From Erwinia persicina NBRC 102418 (GTDB lineage Bacteria; Pseudomonadota; Gammaproteobacteria; Enterobacterales; Enterobacteriaceae): a stretch of 64,000 nucleotides of DNA. The notes under the pieces are model-generated. The model saw nothing but the letters and a program-made list of their open reading frames with translations. It did no database searches and had not been told where the DNA came from. Shown piece by piece: positions 17,338-27,286 of this stretch. Numbering within the stretch: the first letter of the stretch is position 1; each line of letters begins with the position of its first letter. The position numbers were made by a program, and so were the translations under genes. The DNA lies in contig NZ_BCTN01000007.1 in assembly GCF_001571305.1 (NCBI RefSeq), positions 170,691-234,690 on the forward strand, written 5' to 3'.

Positions 17338-19095
17338 ATGAAGATTCCTTATATTCCTGAAGACGCGCCGTTTAACGGCGAGCAGAAATTTTGGCTGGCA
17401 GGCTTCCTTGCCGGATTACACTCACGTCTGCTGGTGCTGGAAAACCAGCCGCAGGCCGCAGGCTCTGCGGCCTCTTCTGCCACCACTCAGTTGCATATCC
17501 TGTTTGGTTCCCAGACAGGTAATGCGGAAGCCTTAGCGCAAAACGCGGCGAAAGCCGCGCGGGCGAAGGGCCTGGTACCGGTTGTCCAGGGGCTGGGTGA
17601 AGTGGATATCGACGTGTTTGTCACCATGCGTCATGTGCTGGTGATCACCTCGACTTACGGCGAAGGCGAGATGCCGGATAACGCCCAGCTGTTCTGGCAG
17701 GCCATCTCTGCCAGTACCGCACCGCGTCTGGAGCAGATGCACTTTGCCGTTCTGGCCATTGGCGATACCGGCTACGATGGTTTCTGCCAGGCGGGTAAAT
17801 TTATTGATATGCGCCTTGAGCAACTGGGTGCAAAACGCGTCTGTGATCGTATCGACTGCGATATCGACTATGAAGAACCCTCCAACGCGTGGATCGCCAG
17901 CTCGATGCCGCAGTTTGCCGCCAGTGCAGGCAGCAGCGGTACGGCGCTGGAGAGCGCGCCGGAAGCACCGGTCATCCCGGGCAGCAATAAAAATAATCCG
18001 TATGCCGCCGCTCTGGCGACCAACAAGCGTCTGTCCGGTGAGAAGTCTGGCAAGGATATCCGCCACTTCGAGTTCGATCTGACCGACAGCGGGCTGAAGT
18101 ACGAAGCGGGTGATGCGCTGGGCGTGATCCCGGTCAACGACCCGGCGCTAGTGAAGCTGTTGCTGACACAGCTGAAGTCTGACTACGATAACCCGGTTCC
18201 CGGCTTTGACCGTAGCCTGGGCGATCTGCTGACCTACCAGTTCGAGATTTCTGAGCCATCGCGTAAGCTGATTGAATGGGTGGGCCAGAACACCACCAAC
18301 CAGGAACTGCGTCATGTCTTACAGCACGACGATAAGGATGCGCTGGGTGTGTGGCTGTGGGGGAAAGATACTCTCGACCTGCTGCAGCTGGATGTGACCC
18401 GTTCACTGAGTATTCCTGAGTTTGTTGGCCTGCTGCGTCCGCTACAGCATCGCGCTTACTCTATTTCATCCAGTCAGAAAGCCCATCCGAACCAGGTACA
18501 CCTGACGATCGCTTCCGTCCGTTATCACAGCGCTGGCCGTGCCCGCAGCGGCGTCTGTTCAACCTATCTGGCCGAGCGTGTCAAACGGGGTGAAAAACCG
18601 GCCATCTTTATTTCACCGAATAAAGCCTTCCGCGTGCCAGCGAACGGTGATGCCCCCCTGATCATGATCGGTCCGGGGACCGGTATTGCCCCCTTCCGTG
18701 CCTTCCTGGAAGAGCGCGAGGCCGTCGGTGCCAAAGGGAAAAACTGGCTGTTCTTTGGCGATCAGCATCAGGAGCATGACTTCATCTATCAGGATGAGCT
18801 GAAAGCCTGGCAGGAAAGTGGACTGCTGACCCGTCTGGATCTGGCATTTTCACGCGATCAGGCGGAAAAAATCTACGTTCAGACGCGGATGCTGGAACAG
18901 GGTGCCGAACTGTATGCCTGGCTGCAGGAAGGGGCTTACTTCTATGTCTGTGGTGATGCCTCACGCATGGCAAAAGACGTTGATAAGGCGTTGTATGAGG
19001 TGATTACTCAGTTTGGCGGATTATCTGCAGAGCGTGCTGCCGATTACGTTGACCAGCTGAAAAAAGAGAAGCGCTACCTGCGCGACGTCTACTGA
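17338..19095 (+). CDS. CysJ-type NADPH diflavin reductase paired with the GltB-like protein
   Basis: Predicted to move electrons from NADPH through FAD and FMN to a partner enzyme. The 585 residues follow sulfite reductase flavoprotein architecture: flavodoxin domain with GSQTGNAEAL (from residue 57) and STYGEGEMPD (from about 106), linker, FAD domain with RAYSISSS (from 372) and GVCSTYLAERV (from 405), and NADPH domain with GPGTGIAPFRAF (from 445), CGDASRMAKDV (C538) and the terminal aromatic residue in YLRDVY. A CysI hemoprotein or the rest of a cys operon is absent. The neighbour 110 bases upstream is the GltB-like gene, so that is the likely electron acceptor, although this is inference. 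A generic sulfite reductase alpha-subunit annotation would be easy but probably misleading. Confidence 0.87.
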   Translation: MKIPYIPEDAPFNGEQKFWLAGFLAGLHSRLLVLENQPQAAGSAASSATTQLHILFGSQTGNAEALAQNAAKAARAKGLVPVVQGLGEVDIDVFVTMRHVLVITSTYGEGEMPDNAQLFWQAISASTAPRLEQMHFAVLAIGDTGYDGFCQAGKFIDMRLEQLGAKRVCDRIDCDIDYEEPSNAWIASSMPQFAASAGSSGTALESAPEAPVIPGSNKNNPYAAALATNKRLSGEKSGKDIRHFEFDLTDSGLKYEAGDALGVIPVNDPALVKLLLTQLKSDYDNPVPGFDRSLGDLLTYQFEISEPSRKLIEWVGQNTTNQELRHVLQHDDKDALGVWLWGKDTLDLLQLDVTRSLSIPEFVGLLRPLQHRAYSISSSQKAHPNQVHLTIASVRYHSAGRARSGVCSTYLAERVKRGEKPAIFISPNKAFRVPANGDAPLIMIGPGTGIAPFRAFLEEREAVGAKGKNWLFFGDQHQEHDFIYQDELKAWQESGLLTRLDLAFSRDQAEKIYVQTRMLEQGAELYAWLQEGAYFYVCGDASRMAKDVDKALYEVITQFGGLSAERAADYVDQLKKEKRYLRDVY

Positions 19096-19132
19096 TGACA
19101 CCGGGAGCCAGGCGCTCCCGGATCGACAGTGT

Positions 19133-19166
19133 AAAAAAACGGGCCCGAAGGCCCGTTTTTATTTTA
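19133..19166. terminator. Bidirectional Rho-independent terminator
   Basis: CGGGCC, CGAA loop, GGCCCG, flanked by seven A residues on the left and TTTTTATTTT on the right, so it can act in both directions. It separates the diflavin reductase gene from the convergent sspB gene and overlaps the sspB stop region by a few bases. Confidence 0.9.
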
Positions 19167-19662
19167 CGACGCGAAGCGCCGGACGACCGCCGCGCGGGGG
19201 CGGTTCATCGTCGGGATCGTTGTCGTCATCAGCACCTGCATCATCGGGACGATCACCATCGATCACTGACATGACCGTTTCTGGCGCCCCATCATCCTGC
19301 GCATGTGAAGCATCAAACTCACTGGCTTCTTCATACGCCGGCTCTGGTTCGAACATCGTACCGGCACCGTTTTCACGCGCATAAACCGCCAGGACCGCAG
19401 CCATAGGCACGGAAACCTGACGGGGAACGCCGCCAAAACGGGCGCTGAAGCTAACGCCATCATTGCCCAACTCGAGATTGCCCACCGCACGCGGGGCAAT
19501 GTTCAGAACGATCTGACCATCGCGGGCATATTCCAGGGGCACCATCACGCCGGGCAAGTTGATGTCGACAACCAGATGTGGCGTGAGATTGTTGTCCAGC
19601 AACCACTCATAGAAGGCGCGCAGCAGATAGGGACGACGTGCAGTCAGTTGGGACATTTCCAT
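19159..19662 (-). CDS. sspB: ClpXP adaptor / stringent starvation protein SspB
   Basis: Delivers ssrA-tagged and some native proteins to the ClpXP protease. The 167-residue protein has the conserved substrate-binding domain in its first 110 residues (RRPYLLRAFYEWLLDN), an acidic flexible linker rich in D, E and P, and the C-terminal ClpX-docking tail RGGRPALRVVK. The start lies 5 bases after sspA, and the order sspA-sspB is as in E. coli. Confidence 0.97.
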   Translation of the reverse strand: MEMSQLTARRPYLLRAFYEWLLDNNLTPHLVVDINLPGVMVPLEYARDGQIVLNIAPRAVGNLELGNDGVSFSARFGGVPRQVSVPMAAVLAVYARENGAGTMFEPEPAYEEASEFDASHAQDDGAPETVMSVIDGDRPDDAGADDDNDPDDEPPPRGGRPALRVVK

Positions 19663-19667
19663 CGTAA

Positions 19668-20309
19668 TCAGCCCCGCGTTTGCAGGCGCATTTCACGTTC
19701 CGCTTCTGTCAGAGAAGCGAGGAAGGAATCACGCTCAAAAACGCGGGTCATATAGCCTTTCAGCTCTTTAGACCCGGCACCAATCAGCTCAATACCCATC
19801 TGCGGTAAACGCCATAACAGCGGAGCCAGATAGCAATCGACCAGGCTGAACTCTTCGCTCATAAAGAACGGCGTACGGGCGAACAGTGGCGCGATAGCCA
19901 GCAACTCTTCCCGCAGCTGCTTACGTGCAGCTTCAGCTTCCTGTGCGGTGCCGTTTTCGACTTTACGCATCAGGCTGTACCAGTCCTGCTCAACACGGTG
20001 CATCATCAGGCGGCTTTCACCACGTGCCACCGGGTAAACCGGCATCAGCGGAGGATGCGGGAAACGTTCGTCCAGGTATTCCATGATGATGCGCGATTCA
20101 TACAGCGTCAGCTCGCGATCAACGAGGGTGGGCACGGTACGGTATGGGTTGAGGTCGATCAGATCCTGCGGCAGGTTATCCGTTTCAACCTGCTCGATCT
20201 CGACACTAACACCCTTCTCAGCCAGTACAATGCGTACCTGGTGGCTGAAAATGTCAGTCGGACCAGAAAACAGCGTCATTACCGAACGTTTGTTGGCAGC
20301 GACAGCCAT
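19668..20309 (-). CDS. sspA: Stringent starvation protein A SspA
   Basis: RNA-polymerase-associated protein with a glutathione S-transferase fold that affects stationary-phase, acid-tolerance and phage late promoters. The start at 20309 (MAVAANKRSVM) has a GGAGG ribosome binding site and gives 213 residues as in the family; an upstream frame extension of four residues is not supported. The thioredoxin-like N domain (residues 10-85) and helical C domain are both present. It is cotranscribed with sspB. Confidence 0.96.
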   Translation of the reverse strand: MAVAANKRSVMTLFSGPTDIFSHQVRIVLAEKGVSVEIEQVETDNLPQDLIDLNPYRTVPTLVDRELTLYESRIIMEYLDERFPHPPLMPVYPVARGESRLMMHRVEQDWYSLMRKVENGTAQEAEAARKQLREELLAIAPLFARTPFFMSEEFSLVDCYLAPLLWRLPQMGIELIGAGSKELKGYMTRVFERDSFLASLTEAEREMRLQTRG

Positions 20310-20616
20310 GTAAACCTCCAAGTTTATCGAGAAAATTACTGCGAATAGCCATCCACGTGGCGACTCATTATTGCCACCGGCCCGAAAATTAACCCTTTCC
20401 TGATGTACAGGATACAGACATTTTTACCCGGCCAATGGGCACAAAGTGACACACAGTTTACCAGATTTTAGCCAGCTTGTGGGGGACCACACACGGAATT
20501 GAGGGGGAAAATAGTAAAGCGGTGTGTGTTTCGCGCTTTTTGCACCGGAAGAAAATAAAAAACCCGGCGCCAGGCACCGGGTTTTCCGATAATTGATTCT
20601 GCCTGAGCAGGAAAAA
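20310..20616. other. sspA upstream region and rpsI downstream region
   Basis: About 300 bases without a gene. The left part should hold the sspA promoter; the right part holds the rpsI terminator at 20551-20584. A 100-codon reading frame here is an extension of the wrong frame of rpsI and is not supported. Confidence 0.6.
20551..20584 (-). terminator. Rho-independent terminator of rplM-rpsI
   Basis: Read on the minus strand, AACCCGG pairs with CCGGGTT and is followed by TTTTTTATTTTC. It lies about 33 bases after the rpsI stop codon. Confidence 0.9.
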
Positions 20617-21453
<837 letters not shown>

Positions 21454-21652
21454 CTAAAAGCTTACCCAAATTAAGTTACACGTTGGTGAAATCCCAAACG
21501 CTTGAATAAACGGTTGGAGCTCACACGACCATCTTGACCAGTAAGCCCACCCCTTCGGATAGAGTTACCGGAACACAAAGAGTTTTGGGAAAAAAACCTT
21601 TGTTGTAACGTGGGGTCGCAAGATTATAGAGAAGTCGCCCATAAAGATCGAA
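21454..21652 (-). promoter_or_regulatory. rplM leader and promoter
   Basis: On the minus strand a consensus -10 TATAAT lies at 21628-21623, with a weak TTCGAT -35 near 21652-21647 (18-base spacing). The predicted transcript has a leader of about 160 bases before the rplM ATG, long enough for the autoregulation by L13 known in E. coli. Confidence 0.6.
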
Positions 21653-21697
21653 CGTTTTCTGCGATAAAATTACTATCACGTCACAGTAATGCGAACA

Positions 21698-22828
21698 TCA
21701 GGGTAAATGCGGCAACCGCAGGTACTCTTCGCTCTGCATCTCCTGCAGGCGGGAGACGCAGCGCTGATACTCAAACTTCAGCCGCGTACCCTGATAAATC
21801 TCATAAAGTGATGTTTCTGCCGAGACCACCAGCTTGACATGACGCTCGTAAAATTCATCCACCAGCGCCAGGAATCGCCGTGCCTGGTCTTCCGTCTTGT
21901 AAATCATCACCGGAACATCATACAGCAATACGCTGTGGAAACGGCGTGACAGTTCAATATAGTCGTGCTGACTGCGTCCTTCGCCACACAGCGCGAGGAA
22001 ATTCATCGCCAGCACGCCTTCGGCCATGCCCAGCGTCGGCAGTTGCCGATGATTAATCTCCAGCGGTTCGTGGTCTTCACGCGGTTTCCCGGCGAGGGCA
22101 ATAAACATCCGCTCCATCTCTTTTGTGGTCTCATCCCCCAGCGGGGTCATCCACAGGTGGGCAGACGTCAGCGTACGCAGACGATAGTCGATCCCCGCGT
22201 CCACATTCATAACGTCGCAGTGCTGCTTGATCATCTCAATGGCCGGGACAAAGCGCGCCCGCTGCAGCCCGTTACGATAAAGGTCGTCCGGAGGAATATT
22301 GGAGGTGGCCACCAGCGTAATTCCACGGCTGAACAGGGCTTCCATTAGCGTCCCCAGCAGCATGGCATCCGTGATGTCCGAGACAAAAAACTCGTCGAAG
22401 CAGAGCAGATCGGTTTCTGCTTTGAAACGGTCGGCAACGATCTGCAGTGGATCGCTCTGCCCCTGCAGTTCGGTCAGTTCCTGATGGACACGCAGCATAA
22501 ACCGGTGGAAATGCAGACGTTGCTTGCGCTCACCAGGAATTGCCCGAAAAAACATATCCATCAACCATGTCTTGCCACGCCCGACGCCGCCCCACATATA
22601 CAGACCCTGAGCCGGTGTCTGGACGTCGTTTTTACTTTTACCCAGCAGTTTATTGAGCCGGTTCAACAGCCCTCCGCCGGCAGGTGCCGCTGAGGCGCTA
22701 TTCCGGGTTAACACCTGATATATCCCGTCTAAACGTGTGATGGCGGCACGCTGTACTTCATCGGCCTGATACTCGCCGTTTTCCAGCGCTTGCTGATAAA
22801 GCGCCAGAGGAGACATCGTTTGCATCAT
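21698..22828 (-). CDS. zapE: Cell division protein ZapE (AFG1-like ATPase)
   Basis: ATPase that associates with the Z ring and destabilises FtsZ polymers under some growth conditions. The 376-residue AFG1-family protein shows Walker A GGVGRGKTWL (near residue 79), Walker B LLCFDEFFV and sensor segment VATSNIPPDDLYRNGLQ. The start is one of two adjacent ATG codons; the second one (22825) aligns with E. coli. Divergent from zapG, another cell-envelope and division factor. Confidence 0.96.
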   Translation of the reverse strand: MMQTMSPLALYQQALENGEYQADEVQRAAITRLDGIYQVLTRNSASAAPAGGGLLNRLNKLLGKSKNDVQTPAQGLYMWGGVGRGKTWLMDMFFRAIPGERKQRLHFHRFMLRVHQELTELQGQSDPLQIVADRFKAETDLLCFDEFFVSDITDAMLLGTLMEALFSRGITLVATSNIPPDDLYRNGLQRARFVPAIEMIKQHCDVMNVDAGIDYRLRTLTSAHLWMTPLGDETTKEMERMFIALAGKPREDHEPLEINHRQLPTLGMAEGVLAMNFLALCGEGRSQHDYIELSRRFHSVLLYDVPVMIYKTEDQARRFLALVDEFYERHVKLVVSAETSLYEIYQGTRLKFEYQRCVSRLQEMQSEEYLRLPHLP

Positions 22829-23000
22829 TTCGTCACATTCCCTGAAAAATGGCCTGACTCGCGGTCGATCGTCGAAAAAAAAGTCGTTCTACACTAAGCG
22901 AAGCTGCCGCAGGATTCCACTTCCGTGAGATTAGCGGTTATAGTGGCGGGTATGAGTTGGAAAGGTCCTACGGAACAACGAAGACAATATGGGAGTGATT

Positions 23001-23399
23001 ATGACCTGGGAATATGCGCTTATTGGGTTAGTAGTAGGAATTATTATCGGCGCGGTCGCCATGCGTTTCGGTAACAGGAAACTGCGTGAGCAACGCAGCC
23101 TGCAGTATGAACTGGAGAAGAGCAAAGCCGAACTGGCAGATTACCGTGAAGAGCTGACCAACCATTTTGCCCACAGCGCTGAGCTGCTGGACAATATGGC
23201 ACGCGACTATCGTCAGCTGTATCAGCATATGGCTAAAGGATCGAATGACCTGCTGCCAAACCTGCCGGGTGAGAAAAATCCCTTTGCTTATCAGCTGACC
23301 GAATCCGAAGCGGATAACGATCAGGTGCCCGTACAGATGCCGCGCGACTATCCGGACAGTGCCTCTGGCCTGTTGCGTGGTGAACGCGCGACGAAGTAA
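23001..23399 (+). CDS. zapG: Cell division / envelope protein ZapG (YhcB)
   Basis: Inner-membrane DUF1043 protein that connects septation, elongation and envelope synthesis in E. coli. The start at 23001 (MTWEYALIGLVVGIIIGAVA) gives 132 residues, matching E. coli; an earlier in-frame ATG at 22989 adds four residues. One N-terminal membrane helix (about 4-22) is followed by a long coiled coil (about 28-85) and a less ordered tail ending in PRDYPDSASGLLRGERATK. Confidence 0.95.
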   Translation: MTWEYALIGLVVGIIIGAVAMRFGNRKLREQRSLQYELEKSKAELADYREELTNHFAHSAELLDNMARDYRQLYQHMAKGSNDLLPNLPGEKNPFAYQLTESEADNDQVPVQMPRDYPDSASGLLRGERATK

Positions 23400-23407
23400 A
23401 TTATTCC

Positions 23408-23431
23408 GGGGTGCAGTGCACCCCCTTTTTT
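23408..23431 (+). terminator. Rho-independent terminator after zapG
   Basis: GGGGTG, loop CAGTG, CACCCC, then C and six T residues, starting nine bases after the zapG stop codon. Confidence 0.9.
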
Positions 23432-23512
23432 CAACTGCCATACCTGATCGACTCAACATATTGCCTGCGATGTCGGTTCCCCCCTTCCCCTGATAGCGAG
23501 AGCTGAGCCCCG

Positions 23513-24898
23513 ATGAAGAAGACATCATTTCTGTTAAGTGCATTAGCATTGAGTATTGGCGTCAATATGATGGTGGTACCGGCAACCCATGCCGCACTCC
23601 CCTCGCAGATTCAGGGGGAGCCTTTGCCCAGCCTTGCTCCCATGCTGGAGGCTGTATTGCCTGCCGTCGTCAGTGTGCATGTTGAGGGAACGGACAGCGA
23701 CAGTCAGCCGCAGCCGATCCCGGATCCATTAAAGCGCTTCTTTGACCAGAATGGTCAGGACGGTGCACAGGGCGATGATAAATCCGAAGAGTTTGAAGGC
23801 CTGGCCTCTGGCGTCATCATTGATGCCGCTAAAGGCTATGTATTAACCAACAATCATGTCGTCAGCGGTGCGAACAAAATCAGTGTTCAGTTGAGCGATG
23901 GCCGCGAGTTCGATGCCAAACTGGTCGGCCGTGACGAGCAGACCGATATTGCCCTGATCCAGCTGAAGGGTGCCACTCGCCTCACCCAGGTTAAAATCGC
24001 TGATTCTGACAAACTGAAAGTCGGGGATTTCGCCGTGGCTATCGGTAATCCGTTTGGTCTGGGTCAGACGGCGACGTCCGGTATCGTGTCAGCCCTGGGC
24101 CGCAGCGGTCTGAACCTTGAAGGGCTGGAGAACTTTATTCAGACCGATGCCGCGATTAACCGTGGAAACTCCGGTGGCGCGCTGGTGAACCTGAACGGCG
24201 AACTGATTGGCCTGAATACCGCTATTCTGGCGTCAAGCGGTGGCAATATTGGTATCGGCTTCGCTATCCCGAGCAATATGGCCATGGGTCTGGCGCAGCA
24301 ACTGATCCAGTTTGGCGAAGTGAAACGCGGTCAGTTAGGCATTAAAGGCACCGAGATGACGGCTGATATGGCGAAAGCCTTTAATATCGACGTGCAGCGC
24401 GGCGCTTTCGTCAATGAGGTATTGCCACAGTCGGCGGCGGCAAAAGCGGGGATCAAGGCGGGTGATATTATCACCAGCGTTAATGACAAAGCGGTCACCA
24501 ACTTTGCTGAACTGCGGGTGAAAATCGGCACCACGCCACCGGGTCAGGAAGTCAAAATCGGCCTGGTCCGTGACGGCAAGCCGCAGACTGTCACCGTCAA
24601 ACTGGATAACAGTACCCAGAGCAGCGCCAGCGCCGCCCTGCTTACGCCCGCCCTGCAGGGTGCCACGCTCAGTGATGGCGCAGCGAAAGATGGCACAAAA
24701 GGGGTGAAGGTGGATGAAGTGGCAAAATCCACGCCTGCCGCTCAGTTTGGCCTGCAAAAAGAGGATGTGATCGTCGGCGTCAACCGCACGCCGGTGCAGA
24801 ATCTGGCAGAATTGCGAAAATTGCTGGAGGCAAAACCACCGCTGCTGGCACTGAGCGTGATGCGTGGCAACGAGAATATCTATCTCCTGTTGCCTTAA
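23513..24898 (+). CDS. degQ: Periplasmic serine endoprotease DegQ
   Basis: HtrA-family protease and chaperone degrading unfolded periplasmic proteins. The 461 residues start with a signal peptide (cleavage near ATHA|ALP, residue 27), then a trypsin-like domain with catalytic H115 (TNNHVV), D145 (QTDIAL) and S220 (GNSGGA), and two PDZ domains (about 260-350 and 365-455). The short linker loop between signal and protease distinguishes it from the longer DegP. degS follows after 80 bases that carry a strong hairpin. Confidence 0.96.
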   Translation: MKKTSFLLSALALSIGVNMMVVPATHAALPSQIQGEPLPSLAPMLEAVLPAVVSVHVEGTDSDSQPQPIPDPLKRFFDQNGQDGAQGDDKSEEFEGLASGVIIDAAKGYVLTNNHVVSGANKISVQLSDGREFDAKLVGRDEQTDIALIQLKGATRLTQVKIADSDKLKVGDFAVAIGNPFGLGQTATSGIVSALGRSGLNLEGLENFIQTDAAINRGNSGGALVNLNGELIGLNTAILASSGGNIGIGFAIPSNMAMGLAQQLIQFGEVKRGQLGIKGTEMTADMAKAFNIDVQRGAFVNEVLPQSAAAKAGIKAGDIITSVNDKAVTNFAELRVKIGTTPPGQEVKIGLVRDGKPQTVTVKLDNSTQSSASAALLTPALQGATLSDGAAKDGTKGVKVDEVAKSTPAAQFGLQKEDVIVGVNRTPVQNLAELRKLLEAKPPLLALSVMRGNENIYLLLP

Positions 24899-24904
24899 TA
24901 CCTG

Positions 24905-24930
24905 CGCAGACACAGGCTACTGTGTCTGCG
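24905..24930. repeat. Strong hairpin between degQ and degS
   Basis: CGCAGACACAG and CTGTGTCTGCG form an 11-pair perfect stem with a GCTA loop, seven bases after the degQ stop. No T tract follows (TAACTCATGC), so it may stabilise the degQ mRNA end or limit read-through rather than act as a normal terminator. Confidence 0.75.
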
Positions 24931-24978
24931 TAACTCATGCTATCCTGCCCTTCGTCCATTCATTCACCGCCTAAGACC

Positions 24979-26046
24979 ATGTTTCTTAAAATTTTGCGTT
25001 CAGTGATCCTTGGCCTGATTGTGGCTGCGCTGCTTCTCGTTGCCGTACCTGGCCTCCGGCTGGGTAGCGACCTGCTGTCACATTCAAATGACAGTACCAG
25101 CGAAGAGCCCGTCAGCTACAACACAGGCGTGCGACGCGCAGCGCCTGCCGTGGTCTATGTCTACAACCGCAGCGCCAGCGGAGCGAGTGATGTGCTGGGT
25201 TCCGGCGTCATCATGGATCCCCGCGGCTATATCCTGACCAATAAACATGTGATTAACGATGCCAGCCAGATTATTGTCAACCTGCAGGATGGCCGCTACT
25301 TCGAAGCTATGCTGGTCGGATCGGACTCCCTGACCGATTTAGCGGTGTTGAAAATCAATGCCACTAATCTTCCCGTGATCCCCATCAACCCGCAGCGCAT
25401 CGCGCATGTTGGCGATTTGGTGATGGCAATTGGTAACCCGTATAACATCGGCCAGACAGTGACGCAGGGTATCATTGGTGCCACGGGTCGCGTCGGCCTG
25501 AGCCCTTCCCGACATCAGGATTTCCTGCAGACAGATGCTTCGATTAACCGGGGTAACTCAGGCGGGGCGCTGATCAACTCGCTGGGTGAGCTGATGGGTA
25601 TCAACACCCTGTCCTTTGATAAAAGTAGCAACGGTGAAACACCGGAAGGGCTGGGCTTTGCCATACCGACCAAACTGGCCACCAAGGTGATGGAAAAACT
25701 GATCCGCGACGGGCGTGTGATCCGAGGTTACATTGGCATTACCGGCCAGGAGTTCCGACGGTTTAGCGGTCAAAATTCCAGTATGGAGCACCCACAGGGC
25801 CAGGGAATTGTGGTGACGATAGTGAAAGCGGGCGGACCTGCCGATGCAGCCGGTATCCGCGTGAACGATGTGATTACGCGAGTGAATAACGTCCCGGCTA
25901 TTTCTCCGATGGAAACCATGGACCAGGTAGCGGAAATTCGTCCGGGGACCGTGATTAACGTGGAAATCAGCCGTGAGGATAAAAAACTGACCTTACCTGT
26001 TACGGTGCAGGAATATCCTGATGAGAATCCGGGTCAGAGCCAGTAA
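24979..26046 (+). CDS. degS: Site-1 protease DegS (sigma-E stress sensor)
   Basis: Inner-membrane anchored periplasmic protease that cuts RseA when its PDZ domain binds exposed outer-membrane porin C termini, starting the sigma-E response. The start at 24979 (MFLKILRSVILG) gives 355 residues, equal to E. coli; an upstream frame extension is not supported. Features: N-terminal anchor (about 5-27), catalytic H90 (TNKHVI), D120 (LTDLAV), S194 (GNSGGA) and one PDZ domain from about 255. Confidence 0.96.
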   Translation: MFLKILRSVILGLIVAALLLVAVPGLRLGSDLLSHSNDSTSEEPVSYNTGVRRAAPAVVYVYNRSASGASDVLGSGVIMDPRGYILTNKHVINDASQIIVNLQDGRYFEAMLVGSDSLTDLAVLKINATNLPVIPINPQRIAHVGDLVMAIGNPYNIGQTVTQGIIGATGRVGLSPSRHQDFLQTDASINRGNSGGALINSLGELMGINTLSFDKSSNGETPEGLGFAIPTKLATKVMEKLIRDGRVIRGYIGITGQEFRRFSGQNSSMEHPQGQGIVVTIVKAGGPADAAGIRVNDVITRVNNVPAISPMETMDQVAEIRPGTVINVEISREDKKLTLPVTVQEYPDENPGQSQ

Positions 26047-26063
26047 CGATCCTTCCTCTTAAA

Positions 26064-26106
26064 CCCTGATATCAGGGGCGGCAGCCCAGCGTCAGCCTGC
26101 TGCCCC
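26064..26106. repeat. Palindrome and hairpin between convergent degS and mdh
   Basis: CCCTGATATCAGGG (26064-26077) is a perfect palindrome and runs into a second stem, GGGGCGGCAG against CTGCTGCCCC (26075-26106, one G-T pair). No T tract follows on either strand. Position suggests transcript-end protection or termination for the convergent genes. Confidence 0.5.
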
Positions 26107-26118
26107 GGTATAAGACGA

Positions 26119-27054
26119 TTACTTAACGAAGTCTTCGCCGAGCGTAATATCACTCTTCAGCGTATTGAGCATACCGTCCAGAGACTGTTTTTCAAACGCA
26201 CTTAACTGGCCAATTGGCCGGCGTTCTTCAATGCCATTTTTACCCAACAGCACCGGCTGTGAGAAGAAACGCGCGTATTCGCCATCCCCTTCAACATAAG
26301 CATAGACCACAACATTGCTTTCACCCTTCAGGGCACGGACCAGGGACAAACCAAACACCGCAGCAGCCTGCCCCATGGAAAGCGTTGCAGAACCGCCACC
26401 CGCTTTCGCTTCCACGACTTCGGTACCCGCGTTCTGAATACGTTTAGTCAGATCTGCCGCTTCCTGTTCGCTAAATGTTACGCCGGGGATCTGTGACAGC
26501 AGTGGCAGGATAGTGACGCCAGAGTGCCCACCGACGACCGGAACATTCAGATCCTGAGGTTGCTTGCCTTTGAGCGCGGCAACAAAAGTATTAGCGCGGA
26601 TAATGTCCAGCGTGGTCACGCCAAACAGTTTATTTTTATCGTAAACGCCCGCTTTTTTCAGCACTTCAGCAGCGATAGCAACGGTCGTGTTTACCGGATT
26701 GGTAATGATGCCGATCAGCGCTTTCGGGCTGGTCGAAGCCACCTGCTCAATCAGATTACGCACGATACCGGCATTAACGTTGAAAAGATCTGAACGATCC
26801 ATACCGGGTTTACGGGCCACACCGGCAGAAATCAGTACCACGTCAGCACCTTTTAGCGCGGGGGTTGCATCTTCACCGCTGAAGCCTTCAATACTGACGG
26901 AGGTAGGGATATGGCTTAAATCAACCGCTACACCTGGGGTCACTGGGGCGATGTCGTACAGAGAGAGTTCTGAGCCAGCCGGAAGCTGAGTTTTAAGCAG
27001 GAGGGCCAGAGCCTGACCAATACCACCTGCTGCACCGAGGACTGCAACTTTCAT
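26119..27054 (-). CDS. mdh: Malate dehydrogenase
   Basis: NAD-dependent oxidation of malate to oxaloacetate in the TCA cycle. The 311-residue protein has the nucleotide-binding GAAGGIGQ (residues 7-14), substrate arginines in VARKPGMDR (R81, R87), the D150/R153 pair in LDIIRAN and active-site H177 in GGHSG. It is divergent from argR, as in E. coli, across about 316 bases. Confidence 0.99.
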   Translation of the reverse strand: MKVAVLGAAGGIGQALALLLKTQLPAGSELSLYDIAPVTPGVAVDLSHIPTSVSIEGFSGEDATPALKGADVVLISAGVARKPGMDRSDLFNVNAGIVRNLIEQVASTSPKALIGIITNPVNTTVAIAAEVLKKAGVYDKNKLFGVTTLDIIRANTFVAALKGKQPQDLNVPVVGGHSGVTILPLLSQIPGVTFSEQEAADLTKRIQNAGTEVVEAKAGGGSATLSMGQAAAVFGLSLVRALKGESNVVVYAYVEGDGEYARFFSQPVLLGKNGIEERRPIGQLSAFEKQSLDGMLNTLKSDITLGEDFVK

Positions 27055-27286
27055 CCTAAACTCCTTATTATATTTTGAACATTACATTTGCCGGGAAATC
27101 CATCTACATTTGCATTGTGATGCGGCGTTACATTACACCTTTAGCGCTGATGCGGACAACCTCATCATTATAACAAACTGTTCACATCGTGCGTATTTCA
27201 GCACGGCTTCAGCAAATTCTTTTCAACGCCAAAGTTTGTTAAACTACCTTCCCGTCGGCAGAGATGGCCTACTGAATCATTTCTTA
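27055..27286. other. mdh-argR divergent intergenic region
   Basis: Together with the ARG boxes to its right, this gene-free stretch of just over 300 bases must hold the mdh promoter on the minus strand and the argR promoter on the plus strand. I could not assign either with confidence, and no other repeat stands out. Confidence 0.5.

Noticed and set aside
17338..19095. Reading the diflavin reductase simply as cysJ of sulfite assimilation
   Set aside because: The motifs are CysJ-like, but cysI and cysH are absent and the adjacent gene is GltB-like; the genomic context points to a different partner.
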